This document shows positions 6,657 through 14,776 of a stretch of DNA of 31,900 nt, in pieces. Numbering within the stretch: position 1 is the first letter of the stretch; each line of letters starts with the position of its first letter. Origin of the DNA: a virus. A program made the translations under genes and the position numbers. Below the pieces are notes generated by a model. It had not been told where the DNA came from. It did no database searches and was given only the letters and a program-made list of their open reading frames with translations. The DNA lies in IMG/VR virus record IMGVR_UViG_3300027600_000247, positions 1-31,900 of that record. One strand, written 5' to 3'.

Positions 6657-7049
6657 ATGGCATCACTCACTGAACTAAGCAATCTGCTGGAAACTAATGT
6701 ACTTGAGGTCAAATTCATTAGGCGCAATCCAAAGCCAGGGGCAGCATCAACTAGAAGAGCATTCATAACAACAAGTAATAGTCTACTCAATAGCCCTCGA
6801 GGTAAAATTACACTACGATATGAAGGTGGTGGTGGGGGTGGATTAAAATTCACACCAGCAGCCCGCAATCTAATTCTTGCATGGGATATTCTCTGGCAAG
6901 AATATAGATTGTTTGGTGCAGAGGGATCTTCGATCATTACACAAATTCCAGTAACGACAGAAGACGAAGTTGCAAAATTTTGGGACTATTTTGACTCAAA
7001 TATGTTGCCGCTAAGCCCTGAAGATAAATTAAGATTCATGAACTCATGA
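6657..7049 (+). CDS. Conserved-looking hypothetical protein with a hexaglycine loop
   Basis: This is a 130-residue protein I cannot name. It reads as a compact domain: an N-terminal helix (LTELSNLLETN), a strand with basic residues (VLEVKFIRRNPKPG), TRRAFITTSNSLLNSPRGKITLRY, then six glycines in a row (about 57-62), followed by an aromatic helix (LILAWDILWQEYRLF) and an acidic C-terminus ending DKLRFMNS. The basic N-terminal half could bind nucleic acid. It lies 3 nt after the co-chaperonin gene, and AGAGGA about 11 nt upstream of the ATG is one of the few Shine-Dalgarno-like sites in the window. It overlaps the next gene by 4 bp. Confidence 0.7.
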   Translation: MASLTELSNLLETNVLEVKFIRRNPKPGAASTRRAFITTSNSLLNSPRGKITLRYEGGGGGGLKFTPAARNLILAWDILWQEYRLFGAEGSSIITQIPVTTEDEVAKFWDYFDSNMLPLSPEDKLRFMNS

Positions 7050-7390
7050 TAATAGACAAAATCGAAAATGCGTTAAAGCAGCACTTCCAAAAAACCATTA
7101 AGCTATCAATTAATGGAACCAACGTATTCAAAACAGGCAGATTTGTGCTGTCAAAGATAAATGCGTTTTCGTTTGACCTCTACATCAAGACATCCAAACC
7201 ATCTATTGAGATTCTGCCGATACCTATTCCGTTTGATATATTCATTACAGATAATGGGATAATTTTTGATTATAGCGTAGACAAGATAGCAGTCAAAAAC
7301 ACGCAACCATATCAAGAGCTAATGTTTTATATTGGCAAGAATAAAACAAGCAAATACTTAAACGAGAAATTGGTGATTTCATTCGAATAA
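7046..7390 (+). CDS. Hypothetical protein, last gene of the queC operon
   Basis: This is a 114-residue protein, mostly predicted beta strand, with alternating hydrophobic and lysine-rich segments (MIIDKIENALKQHFQKTIKLSI at the N-terminus, then IEILPIPIPFDIFITDNGIIF). There is no catalytic motif, signal peptide or membrane segment. It overlaps the preceding gene (ATGA), and its TAA stop runs into the A-tract of the terminator hairpin at 7389-7419, so it ends the operon. Function is unknown. Confidence 0.7.
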   Translation: MIIDKIENALKQHFQKTIKLSINGTNVFKTGRFVLSKINAFSFDLYIKTSKPSIEILPIPIPFDIFITDNGIIFDYSVDKIAVKNTQPYQELMFYIGKNKTSKYLNEKLVISFE

Positions 7391-7419
7391 AAAAGGAGAG
7401 CTTTACGCTCTCCTTTTTT
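7389..7419. terminator. Bidirectional intrinsic terminator between convergent genes
   Basis: A perfect inverted repeat of 13 bp (AAAAAAGGAGAGC at 7389-7401, GCTCTCCTTTTTT at 7407-7419) encloses a 5-nt loop. The A-tract and T-tract on either side make it a rho-independent terminator in both directions. It serves the plus-strand operon ending at 7390 and the minus-strand gene ending at 7442. Confidence 0.9.
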
Positions 7420-7441
7420 AGTTTATCAATATGACTGCCTA

Positions 7442-8179
7442 TTAGAAAAGATCCTTACCAGCGGCAACACTGCTTTTCACTTGAAACGGTTGTGGTTTAG
7501 CAGCACCAACGGCGCTAAGCTTGCCGCTACTGTCGTATGATTTTGTCGGGCTTGCTTTGCCTGGGCGTGCCACCTGTTTGCACTTAACTTTGTCTGTACT
7601 TGTTTGTGCAAGCTTAGCACCGGCTGCGAGATTAGCAGCTCCCATGCTATAATGACCTTCTTCTTCAACGACTTCTTCATCGTCTTCTTCTTCCTCATCT
7701 TTGCTCTCACCTAATCCATAATCTTCTCCCCCTTCTTCTTCACCCTCTCCGCCATCTTCTTCACCACCAATGACTGCAGCCAGCAATGCATGAAGCTTTT
7801 TAGCCGTCTCTTTATCAAGGGTAATTGTCACATCTTCTCCTTCAGCACCAATAAGATCGGAATCGACTTGATCGTCGTCTGACATCATATCATATTCAGC
7901 GTATAGTTCACCATCTTCTTCTGCGAGCATATTTTCATGCTCAGTAAGTGTTTGCTCGAATAGACGATTGAATCTAGCACCAAATGCAGGCACTCTTGAT
8001 TCTTTAACGGTACTTTTTGGTTTGACTGGGGTTTTTGCTCCCTCAGGGCCTGCACCGGATAGCCCTTTTTTAGGCGCATTAAATGCATCGCCAGGAGCTT
8101 TAGTAGCTGACGTTTGTTTGAACTTCGCGCCTTTTGCTTTCTTGCGTGCCTCTAAAAGTTGTTTTAATTTGACATTCAT
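7442..8179 (-). CDS. Highly acidic protein, probable prohead core/scaffold component
   Basis: This 245-residue protein has three parts. The N-terminus is basic and alanine/lysine-rich (MNVKLKQLLEARKKAKG, 1-17, continuing to about 65). The middle is long and very acidic with runs of Glu and Asp (about 138-175, for example DEEEEDDEE). The C-terminus is basic and Ser/Lys-rich, ending AGKDLF. A hydrophobic helix (KKLHALLAAVIGG) precedes the acid run. Such acidic, low-complexity proteins with a short N-terminal helix are typical of T4-like prohead cores (gp67/gp68 type), and the gene sits divergent to the terminase with a TAAGTA box. The assignment is by composition and context, not by a recognised motif. 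Confidence 0.55.
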   Translation of the reverse strand: MNVKLKQLLEARKKAKGAKFKQTSATKAPGDAFNAPKKGLSGAGPEGAKTPVKPKSTVKESRVPAFGARFNRLFEQTLTEHENMLAEEDGELYAEYDMMSDDDQVDSDLIGAEGEDVTITLDKETAKKLHALLAAVIGGEEDGGEGEEEGGEDYGLGESKDEEEEDDEEVVEEEGHYSMGAANLAAGAKLAQTSTDKVKCKQVARPGKASPTKSYDSSGKLSAVGAAKPQPFQVKSSVAAGKDLF

Positions 8180-8192
8180 AGATTATAGATTG

Positions 8193-8198
8193 TACTTA
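8193..8198 (-). promoter_or_regulatory. Putative late promoter box for the acidic scaffold-like gene
   Basis: Minus-strand TAAGTA (in TATATAAGTACAATC) ends 13 nt before the ATG at 8179. It is the longest spacing in the set, so this is one of the weaker members. Confidence 0.4.
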
Positions 8199-8248
8199 TA
8201 TAGAATAGCCCCATTTTCGCACACAACAATAAAAATTGATAATGCATA

Positions 8249-8260
8249 TAAGTATATAAA
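8249..8260 (+). promoter_or_regulatory. Putative late promoter box for the terminase gene
   Basis: TAAGTA at 8249-8254 is immediately followed by TATAAA at 8255-8260, which ends 5 nt before the ATG at 8266. Either could act as the -10-like box. The 86-bp gap between this gene and the divergent scaffold-like gene holds nothing else that I can see. Confidence 0.5.
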
Positions 8261-8265
8261 ATTAT

Positions 8266-9954
8266 ATGCAGTCAAAACGAACGCATTATCTCAATAACGA
8301 AAATCTACCATTACCGGCAACAAAGCACAACTATACATCGGAAATGATTGAGGAAATTGCGAAATGCAAAAAAGATCTCATTTATTTCGCACAATCTTAT
8401 TTTACTATTATTAACATTGATGATGGAGAAAAAAAGATAGAATTATACCCCGCACAGAAGCGCGTTTTAAAGTCACTGTGCAAAAACCGTTTCGTAGTGA
8501 CTCTAGCATCTAGACAGGTTGGTAAAAGTACTTTGATGTGTGTTTATTCATTATGGAAAGCATGTTTCATTAAACACCAAAGAATCGTTATTGCTGCAAA
8601 CAGAGAAGACACCGCAATTGAAATTTTTAGCCGCGTTAAAATGGCGTATGAGCAATTACCAAATTGGCTCAAGCCTGGTGTAGAGAAATGGGGTGAAACA
8701 GGGATGAAGCTAGAAAATGGATCATATCTATCAGTCGAAACCACATCACCGAATACGGGCCGTGGTAAGGCAACCAACTTAATCATCGTCGATGAGATGG
8801 CGTTCATCGCACCTAACATCATGGCGCAATTTTGGAAATCCGTGTCAGCTACAATTTCATCTTCTAAAACGGCCCAGATATTTGTAGTTAGTACCGCAAA
8901 TGGTACTGACAATATGTTTTATGAAATATATAAGAATGCAACGTCGGTGGCCCCGACAGAGGGTTTGGATCAATGGCACGCAGAGACCATTCACTGGTCG
9001 GATGTTCCGGGCAGAGGCAAAAAATGGAAAGAATCAATGCTTGCAAGCCTAAACGGCGACGAAGAAGCATTTGCTCAAGAATATGACAACAAATTTATCA
9101 GCACTGGTAGCGGATCTGTCGATGAGGCATTCATTGATGATATGCGTCAAAAAGCACGCGAACCTATATTGCAATTAGACGATGGGCATTATAAGATCTT
9201 TGATTTGCCTGATAAAACGCATGTATATACAATCGGAGTCGATGTATCTGACGGCATAGGAGAAGCCGCGTCAGTTGTGGAAATATACGACATTACAGAT
9301 CTTGGCAACATTAAGCAAGTCGCCGAATACCATGATAGGCAAATTGAACCGTTGACATTTACTAGAAAATTATACCAAATAGCTCTACAGTGGGGCTCGC
9401 CAATGCTTGCAATCGAAAGAAATAACATGGGCGGCACTGTTGTCGATACCTTAGTTACATCATATCATTATACAAGATTATTAGACTTCCTGCCGTCTAA
9501 ACAAAGTGATAGAAACAAAAGAGGAATCTTCAGCCATACTAATGTTCGACATGATAGTGTATTAAATATGCGTTATTGGGTCAATCACTTAAGATGTGTT
9601 GATGTCAGAAGCGGTGGCTTGATCGATGAATTTCGTACATTTGTAAAACACTCAAACGGCATTTGGAAAAAGAATGGTTCGAGAAATACATGGGATGATC
9701 GGGTCATGGCAACAGTGTGGGCTCTTTTTATACTAGAAAACGGCATCGTTGAAAAATATTATGATGTATACGAAAGAGATCGCAATGGTAAAGTTTCTAA
9801 GTTAGTAGATCCGTATGGGTTTTATGAATATGCACCGATCAGTGAATTGACATTGGCAGTCGAGCCTATATTCAGAGGCCAGATGCCGGTGTATTTTGAT
9901 CCAAGCGCAGCAGAATTCAGCCAAGAGGATATTAATTATCTATATGCTTTCTAG
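8266..9954 (+). CDS. Terminase large subunit, T4 gp17-like
   Basis: This 562-residue protein has the full two-domain layout of the DNA-packaging motor. The ATPase part has LASRQVGKST (Walker A, about 80-89), IIVDEMAF (Walker B plus catalytic Glu, about 173-180) and VVSTANGTD (coupling motif, about 207-215). The nuclease part (RNase H fold) has IGVDVSDG (about 323-330), LAIERNNMGG (about 379-388) and NTWDDRVMATVWAL (about 473-486), which supply the metal-binding acids. It pumps concatemeric DNA into the prohead through the portal and cuts it to length. It is slightly shorter than T4 gp17 (610 aa). Its last 11 bases overlap the next gene. No small terminase subunit is adjacent in this window. 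Confidence 0.93.
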   Translation: MQSKRTHYLNNENLPLPATKHNYTSEMIEEIAKCKKDLIYFAQSYFTIINIDDGEKKIELYPAQKRVLKSLCKNRFVVTLASRQVGKSTLMCVYSLWKACFIKHQRIVIAANREDTAIEIFSRVKMAYEQLPNWLKPGVEKWGETGMKLENGSYLSVETTSPNTGRGKATNLIIVDEMAFIAPNIMAQFWKSVSATISSSKTAQIFVVSTANGTDNMFYEIYKNATSVAPTEGLDQWHAETIHWSDVPGRGKKWKESMLASLNGDEEAFAQEYDNKFISTGSGSVDEAFIDDMRQKAREPILQLDDGHYKIFDLPDKTHVYTIGVDVSDGIGEAASVVEIYDITDLGNIKQVAEYHDRQIEPLTFTRKLYQIALQWGSPMLAIERNNMGGTVVDTLVTSYHYTRLLDFLPSKQSDRNKRGIFSHTNVRHDSVLNMRYWVNHLRCVDVRSGGLIDEFRTFVKHSNGIWKKNGSRNTWDDRVMATVWALFILENGIVEKYYDVYERDRNGKVSKLVDPYGFYEYAPISELTLAVEPIFRGQMPVYFDPSAAEFSQEDINYLYAF

Positions 9955-10576
9955 TCCACTCAATAAACAAACAGTCGATAGGTTTTTACTTGTACTCGAC
10001 ACGCCACCAGCATTAAGGCATTTAAAAACCAAAAATGCACGGACGAATCAATTGTTAAATTCGAACTCGATGCAATTCACTGTATATGGCTCTGTTATAC
10101 CGTCAATCACAGTGCCATATCTGACAGAAAGATTAGCAGGGCAATCAATATCGGTGTCAACACATAATAAACAAGCACCCGACCCAATTTCGGTAAGATT
10201 TAATGTAGATAATAATTTTAACAATTATTGGTTCATATATAAATGGCTTGACTTCATTTCTGATGATGTTCATGGCATTTATGATGGTAAAAATATTTCA
10301 CGAGGAGTTGCAGGGATGCCAGGAATTGGATATCAAACAAATCTGACAGTTTATGCTCTGGATGAATACCAAAAAGCAAAGACTATAAAATTTACGTATA
10401 CAAATGCATTCCCAGTCTATCTAAGTGGTATTGATTGGTCATATCAAGACAGCAAAGCGATGGCCGGAGAGTTTCGTTTCATGTATTCACAATTCAGAGC
10501 AGAGCTTTTATGCGATACAGAATTCGAATCCGTATTAGACCCAACATCGAATAATTCAGTACAAATTTGTAGTTAA
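9944..10576 (+). CDS. Tail-tube-like protein (gp19 paralogue)
   Basis: This 210-residue protein starts at the ATG at 9944 (MLSSPLNKQ). An upstream in-frame ATG at 9896 would overlap the terminase by 59 bp. Features of the T4 gp19 tube fold are visible: IPSITVPYLTERLAGQSISV (an arm plus strand), PISVRFNVDNNFNNYWFIYKW and, near the end, FTYTNAFPVYLSGIDWSYQD followed by FRFMYSQF, where tube proteins carry the paired strands that stack on the next ring. The sheath gene follows, and another gp19-like gene lies at 15143. One of the two is presumably the main tube, and this one could be a baseplate-end or terminator variant. The fold call is from pattern recognition. Confidence 0.6.
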   Translation: MLSSPLNKQTVDRFLLVLDTPPALRHLKTKNARTNQLLNSNSMQFTVYGSVIPSITVPYLTERLAGQSISVSTHNKQAPDPISVRFNVDNNFNNYWFIYKWLDFISDDVHGIYDGKNISRGVAGMPGIGYQTNLTVYALDEYQKAKTIKFTYTNAFPVYLSGIDWSYQDSKAMAGEFRFMYSQFRAELLCDTEFESVLDPTSNNSVQICS

Positions 10577-10602
10577 ATCAAAAACGGCCATAAGATAAAA
10601 TG

Positions 10603-10608
10603 TAAGTA
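10603..10608 (+). promoter_or_regulatory. Putative late promoter box for the sheath gene
   Basis: TAAGTA (in AAAATGTAAGTAGATTG) ends 10 nt before the sheath ATG at 10619. No Shine-Dalgarno is present in the 42-nt gap. Confidence 0.45.
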
Positions 10609-10618
10609 GATTGTAATT

Positions 10619-12949
10619 ATGGCACGTACAATCGAATCACCAGGCGTAGAAATCAGAGAACGCGATCTAACCCTACGCGTTGAACCAACAGTTGGCACTA
10701 ATACATGGGTTCTTGGATATGCAAGCCAAGGACCTACAGAAGAACCAATTACAGTTACAAGTTTTTCAGAATTTGAATCTGTTTATGGTACTCCGGCAAA
10801 TGCAGCTGAAAGATATTTTTATCACACATGCCGCGAGTATTTGAATTCCGGTGGTAATCTTATCGCTACAAGAATTCCATATGGTAGTGGTACTGGCAGC
10901 AGCTATGGTGAAAAATTTGGTGCACTGGTGTATCCTGTAATTCCTGCGTCGTCGACATATAGTGCAGCAGCAGTAGGAACAGCAACAGGAGCAACTTCAT
11001 CGTTTAGCTTGATTTCTAATACATTGGTGTTTGGTGAACCATATCACGTCGAACTAACACAAGATGAGTATTATGACTTGATTAACAACAATATTTCATG
11101 GGCTGCGAGCGCTACGGCTGCTGCACTATCTGCAACAAATGCAACAAGATTTGCGACCGGCACGGGAGTTAATAAACTAAGTTCCGCAGGTATGATTGTG
11201 ATTGATACCACAAAGTCGATGTCCAATAACATCCAAGAAGGATATTATGTCGGGATTATAGACAATGCATTAGCAAATCCTACACAAGATTTTACAGACA
11301 TTCTGAATCTGAAAGCAGTGAACAGTGCGAATACATATGCCACTGTCGATTCAAGCAGAGTTGGGTTTGCGCTAAGTGCATCCTACGCCGGTGTAGCCGG
11401 TTCTGTTTCAGAAATTCTTGAAACTGTACCGAATTTTGTATATGACACAACATCATACAACGATACAATTGTCTTGGGTCTCTTTAAAGTACGCAAATCC
11501 ATTTATGCTGGGGCGAGTAATAGTACACTCGACAAAGTTCTAGTAGAGACATATATCGGCTCGCTCGATTCGTCACGCAGAGTTGCAGATCCGCTTGGAG
11601 GACCACCAAAATCATTCTTCATCGAAGATGTTGTAAATAATTCATCTTCTAATTTGAAAGTACTTGTAAATCCATATATTTCGAAATCTACTACATGGTC
11701 AGACGCTAGCGGTCAGCCAGCTAATAAGGTTCGCTTCTGGAAAACAACTGGTGTATCAGGCACAGGATTTATCGTTCTGCCAGACGGCAAAACAATTGCG
11801 TCCACTAACATCTCAGAATCAAGAAGTCTTTATGAAGCTAGCACATTTGCGACAACTACAGATGCAAATAAATTAATCGGTAATCTTCCAGATAAATTGG
11901 CTCGTATTTTTGCATGTGTATCGAATCCAGATTTGATTCCTATCGACATAACTCTCGATGGCGGGCTGAGCACTATCTGGGCTACGACAAGAACAACATC
12001 TGCCACATTAGGGTCTGAAATCTTTGACGATACTGTATTTGTACCGAATGCAGCACTTACCCAATTGGCTTCATTTGACGGTAGCTTCACTGGGGACAAT
12101 GGTATTGGCGATGCTCACAAAACAATCTTCAATCTGTTCAACAACTTCGCAGAATCAACACGCAAAGACCACATCCATATTAGTGATCCACTCCGCCAGC
12201 TCCTTGTTAATGGTACCAACTACAAAGTATTTGAATCCAAATGCGATCGCGTAACCAATCCATTCTCTAAAGTAGTATACTGGCCGCTACGCAATCTGTA
12301 TCAAGCTGCAAATACATCATATTCAGTATCATATGCAAACTGGGTGAGAGTATACGACAGCGCCGCTGATGGTTATTGCTGGGTTCCATTCTCTGGGTGG
12401 GCAGGGCGCGCATTGGCTGAAACTGATAGAGATCGTTTCCCATGGATTGCACCGGCTGGATTGACAAGAGGCATTGTACGCAATGTGGTAGATCTTGCAA
12501 TCAATCCTAACCAAAAAGAACGCGATCTTCTCTATCGCATCGGACAAAATCCTGTGTGCTACTTCCCTAACGATGGGTACGTAATCTGGGGCCAGAAGAC
12601 TCTATTCAGAAAACCAAGTGCATTCGATCGTATTAATGTGCGTCGCTTGTTCTTAGCTCTTGAGAAGCCAACTGCTAGAGTTCTTAAATACTTCGTGTTC
12701 GAGCCTAATACAGTATTCACAAGAACGCAAGTAATCAACGTATTGACACCGCTGTTTGAGAATGCAAAACGCAATGAAGGTCTGTATGATTATCTGATCG
12801 TGTGCGATGAACGGAATAACACCGGTTCTGTAATCGATCGAAATGAGATGGTTGTAGACATTTATCTCAAGCCAGTCAGAGCGAGTGAGTTCATCCTTGT
12901 CAACTTCGTAGCAACAAGAACAAATCAAGACTTCGCTGAATTGATCTAA
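10619..12949 (+). CDS. Contractile tail sheath protein (gp18-like)
   Basis: This 776-residue protein starts ARTIESPGVEIRERDLT, the classic sheath N-terminus, with TNTWVLGYASQGP, the strand that follows. The conserved C-terminal domain includes PFSGWAGRALAETDRDRFPWIAPAG (from about 590), RGIVRNVVDLAINPN, NPVCYFPNDGYVIWGQKTL and FVFEPNTVFTRTQVINVLTPLF, ending in the extended strand VDIYLKPVRASEFILVNF that locks neighbouring sheath subunits. It is longer than T4 gp18 (659 aa), the extra length being in variable surface domains (about residues 90-560). It contracts to drive the tube through the host envelope. A strong terminator follows, so its transcript is probably separate from the genes downstream. 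Confidence 0.93.
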   Translation: MARTIESPGVEIRERDLTLRVEPTVGTNTWVLGYASQGPTEEPITVTSFSEFESVYGTPANAAERYFYHTCREYLNSGGNLIATRIPYGSGTGSSYGEKFGALVYPVIPASSTYSAAAVGTATGATSSFSLISNTLVFGEPYHVELTQDEYYDLINNNISWAASATAAALSATNATRFATGTGVNKLSSAGMIVIDTTKSMSNNIQEGYYVGIIDNALANPTQDFTDILNLKAVNSANTYATVDSSRVGFALSASYAGVAGSVSEILETVPNFVYDTTSYNDTIVLGLFKVRKSIYAGASNSTLDKVLVETYIGSLDSSRRVADPLGGPPKSFFIEDVVNNSSSNLKVLVNPYISKSTTWSDASGQPANKVRFWKTTGVSGTGFIVLPDGKTIASTNISESRSLYEASTFATTTDANKLIGNLPDKLARIFACVSNPDLIPIDITLDGGLSTIWATTRTTSATLGSEIFDDTVFVPNAALTQLASFDGSFTGDNGIGDAHKTIFNLFNNFAESTRKDHIHISDPLRQLLVNGTNYKVFESKCDRVTNPFSKVVYWPLRNLYQAANTSYSVSYANWVRVYDSAADGYCWVPFSGWAGRALAETDRDRFPWIAPAGLTRGIVRNVVDLAINPNQKERDLLYRIGQNPVCYFPNDGYVIWGQKTLFRKPSAFDRINVRRLFLALEKPTARVLKYFVFEPNTVFTRTQVINVLTPLFENAKRNEGLYDYLIVCDERNNTGSVIDRNEMVVDIYLKPVRASEFILVNFVATRTNQDFAELI

Positions 12950-12953
12950 TCAA

Positions 12954-12963
12954 TACATTCAAA
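12954..12963 (+). repeat. Left copy of a 10-bp direct repeat flanking the homing-endonuclease gene
   Basis: TACATTCAAA occurs here, 5 bp after the sheath stop, and again at 14764-14773 just after the endonuclease stop. The 1.8-kb spacing encloses the endonuclease gene and the terminator. It may mark the boundary of an insertion, but 10 bp is short enough to arise by chance. Confidence 0.35.
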
Positions 12964-12996
12964 AATAAAAGCCAGCTAAAAACTGGCTTTTATTTT
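12962..12996 (+). terminator. Intrinsic terminator after the sheath gene
   Basis: A perfect 14-bp inverted repeat (AAAATAAAAGCCAG at 12962-12975, CTGGCTTTTATTTT at 12983-12996) has a 7-nt loop and a T-rich right arm. It starts 12 nt after the sheath stop. Its A/T-rich base makes it able to work on either strand, but no minus-strand gene ends here. Confidence 0.88.
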
Positions 12997-13022
12997 ATGT
13001 TGATGATATAATTATATTCATA

Positions 13023-14762
13023 ATGGACGATGAATTACTCATAGAACAGATAAAAGCACAATTATACACCAAAACAGGTAACATTAATAGTGCTGTGCTA
13101 AGACAACCCGGGTTTGATTCTAGTGAATTGTATCAAAGTATAAAAGAAAAGACCAAATTTCTAGACGAGCAAGCATGCTGTTCTGAACGAATTTACTGTA
13201 TCGTCAATAAGACCACATCTCAGCAAAGATGTAAAGCTTGCAATAAGCCATTAAAATGGAAGGGGTATAAAAACAAACCATATTCAAAAACTTGCTCAAA
13301 CAACATTTGCAAGAGAGCATCTACAAAATGGAAATCATGCAAAGACGGAAAGATTAACACAGAGAAGAATAAAAAAAATGGATTTGTTGAAATTTTAAAT
13401 TCAAATCATGAATTAGTATCACATGATGCTTTAATGGCGTTCTGCCTCGAAAGGCTTCAGCAACCTAATTCAACATTTAATACAGCGTTGCTAAGAACAC
13501 ATAGTACGCATCTATCTACTCTGCTAAAAATCGGATATATTAAGTATGGAGATGATATAAAATGGTCACAAGTATTTTATAACTTTATACATAACATACA
13601 CACACCACCAAAATGCCATAAATGTGGTAATCACCTTAACTTCCGAAATAGCAAATTTGGCTATTCATCATGCCATGCAAAAAGATGCTCCCAGCAACTT
13701 GTAGCAGAGTCCAAAAAGAAAAATCGCATTAAATTAGTGACCGAACATTTTTTAGACAATGGCTACGAATTGATTACCAACCACGGCATAAACGAAGGAA
13801 AACATCACATTAAGCACCAGACATGTGGCCACGAATTTACCAGATCCATATCGAGTGGTCAGTGGCAAAACACACTTATATGCCCTCAATGCAATCCTCG
13901 ATCAAGTGCATTCGAATTAGAGGTATATCAATACATAAAAACCCTTGGGTTGGAGTGTATTAATAATTCAAGAGACGTTATACCACCAAAAGAAATAGAC
14001 ATATTTATTCCATCAAAAAACATAGCAATCGAATGCAATGGCATATATTGGCACAATGAATCAAATGGAAAAGACAAAAATTACCATCGTAATAAATATA
14101 TGGAATGCAAAGCTAAAAACATTCAATTAATCCAGATATGGGAATCTGAATGGCAAACAAAGCAACAAATTGTCAAATCTATTATAGATAGTAAATTGGG
14201 TATTTCGAAAAGGATATTTGGCAGAAAGTGCACCATCCACCAAATAACTGATAGACATGAGAAGGTCAAATTCCTAGACGAGAACCATATACAAGGAAAC
14301 GATAATAGCCAAATTTCTTATGGGCTATACCATGACAGTCAATTGGTATCTATGATGACTTTTGGTCATCGTAAAATTGTCAAAGGTGATTACAGTGATT
14401 GGGAGATGATTCGGTTTTGTAATAAATTAAACCACACTGTCATTGGTGGTGCTTCGAGGCTTCTAAAATATTTCATTAATACACACAACCCACAAAACAT
14501 CATCACTTATGCCGACTTGAGATATTCGAATGGTGATCTATACCACAAATTAGGATTCAAACATAAGCATGACAGCAAACCAGGTTATTGGTATGTCATC
14601 AACAATACACTCAAACACCGCAGTGGATTTATGAAACATAGATTACACAAGGTCTTAAAAGAATATGATGAGAATCTATCGGAGTATCAAAACATGTTGA
14701 ATAATGGATTTGACAGAATTTGGGATTGTGGTCATGCAGTTTTTGTATACAAAGATAGATAA
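13023..14762 (+). CDS. Free-standing homing endonuclease with a Vsr/EDxHD-like nuclease core
   Basis: This 579-residue mobile protein contains several cysteine pairs: CKACNKPLKWKG (about 75-86), CHKCGNHLNF (about 199-208) and TCGHEF with CPQC (about 265-295), reading as DNA-binding zinc ribbons. Next comes a restriction-endonuclease-like core: SSAFELEVYQYIKTLG (about 299-314), then PPKEIDIFIPSKNIAIECNGIYWH (start about 323), whose Glu, Asp and Glu residues plus the following histidines fit the EDxHD/Vsr active site of Hef-type phage endonucleases. The C-terminal third (YADLRYSNGDLYHKLGFKH, FDRIWDCGHAVFVYKD) resembles the domain that accompanies these enzymes, GNAT-like in pattern. It sits between the sheath gene and a small gene, after a terminator and between 10-bp repeats. 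TATAAT at 13007 and TATATT at 13013 are possible -10 boxes. Confidence 0.75.
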   Translation: MDDELLIEQIKAQLYTKTGNINSAVLRQPGFDSSELYQSIKEKTKFLDEQACCSERIYCIVNKTTSQQRCKACNKPLKWKGYKNKPYSKTCSNNICKRASTKWKSCKDGKINTEKNKKNGFVEILNSNHELVSHDALMAFCLERLQQPNSTFNTALLRTHSTHLSTLLKIGYIKYGDDIKWSQVFYNFIHNIHTPPKCHKCGNHLNFRNSKFGYSSCHAKRCSQQLVAESKKKNRIKLVTEHFLDNGYELITNHGINEGKHHIKHQTCGHEFTRSISSGQWQNTLICPQCNPRSSAFELEVYQYIKTLGLECINNSRDVIPPKEIDIFIPSKNIAIECNGIYWHNESNGKDKNYHRNKYMECKAKNIQLIQIWESEWQTKQQIVKSIIDSKLGISKRIFGRKCTIHQITDRHEKVKFLDENHIQGNDNSQISYGLYHDSQLVSMMTFGHRKIVKGDYSDWEMIRFCNKLNHTVIGGASRLLKYFINTHNPQNIITYADLRYSNGDLYHKLGFKHKHDSKPGYWYVINNTLKHRSGFMKHRLHKVLKEYDENLSEYQNMLNNGFDRIWDCGHAVFVYKDR

Positions 14763-14765
14763 GTA
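14760..14765 (+). promoter_or_regulatory. Putative late promoter box overlapping the endonuclease stop codon
   Basis: TAAGTA, whose first three bases are the endonuclease stop codon, ends 11 nt before the ATG at 14777. If functional, it would restart transcription of the tail genes downstream of the insertion and the sheath terminator. Confidence 0.4.
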
Positions 14766-14773
14766 CATTCAAA
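14764..14773 (+). repeat. Right copy of the 10-bp direct repeat flanking the homing-endonuclease gene
   Basis: TACATTCAAA matches 12954-12963 exactly. It begins 2 bp after the endonuclease stop and lies inside the short leader of the next gene. Confidence 0.35.
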
Positions 14774-14776
14774 CCT

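Noticed and set aside
6464-6937. Minus-strand open frame of 157 codons with a proline run
   Set aside because: It is antisense to the co-chaperonin and the glycine-rich gene. The prolines simply mirror the glycine codons, and the plus-strand frames have clear homology or operon packing.
7660-7760. CTT/TTC-rich run resembling a tandem repeat
   Set aside because: It is the complement of the Glu/Asp codons in the acidic scaffold-like gene. The units are irregular, so it is low-complexity coding and not a repeat array.
8180-8265. Possible small RNA or origin in the largest intergenic gap
   Set aside because: The 86 bp are AT-rich but hold no stable hairpin or iteron. The two promoter-like boxes account for it.
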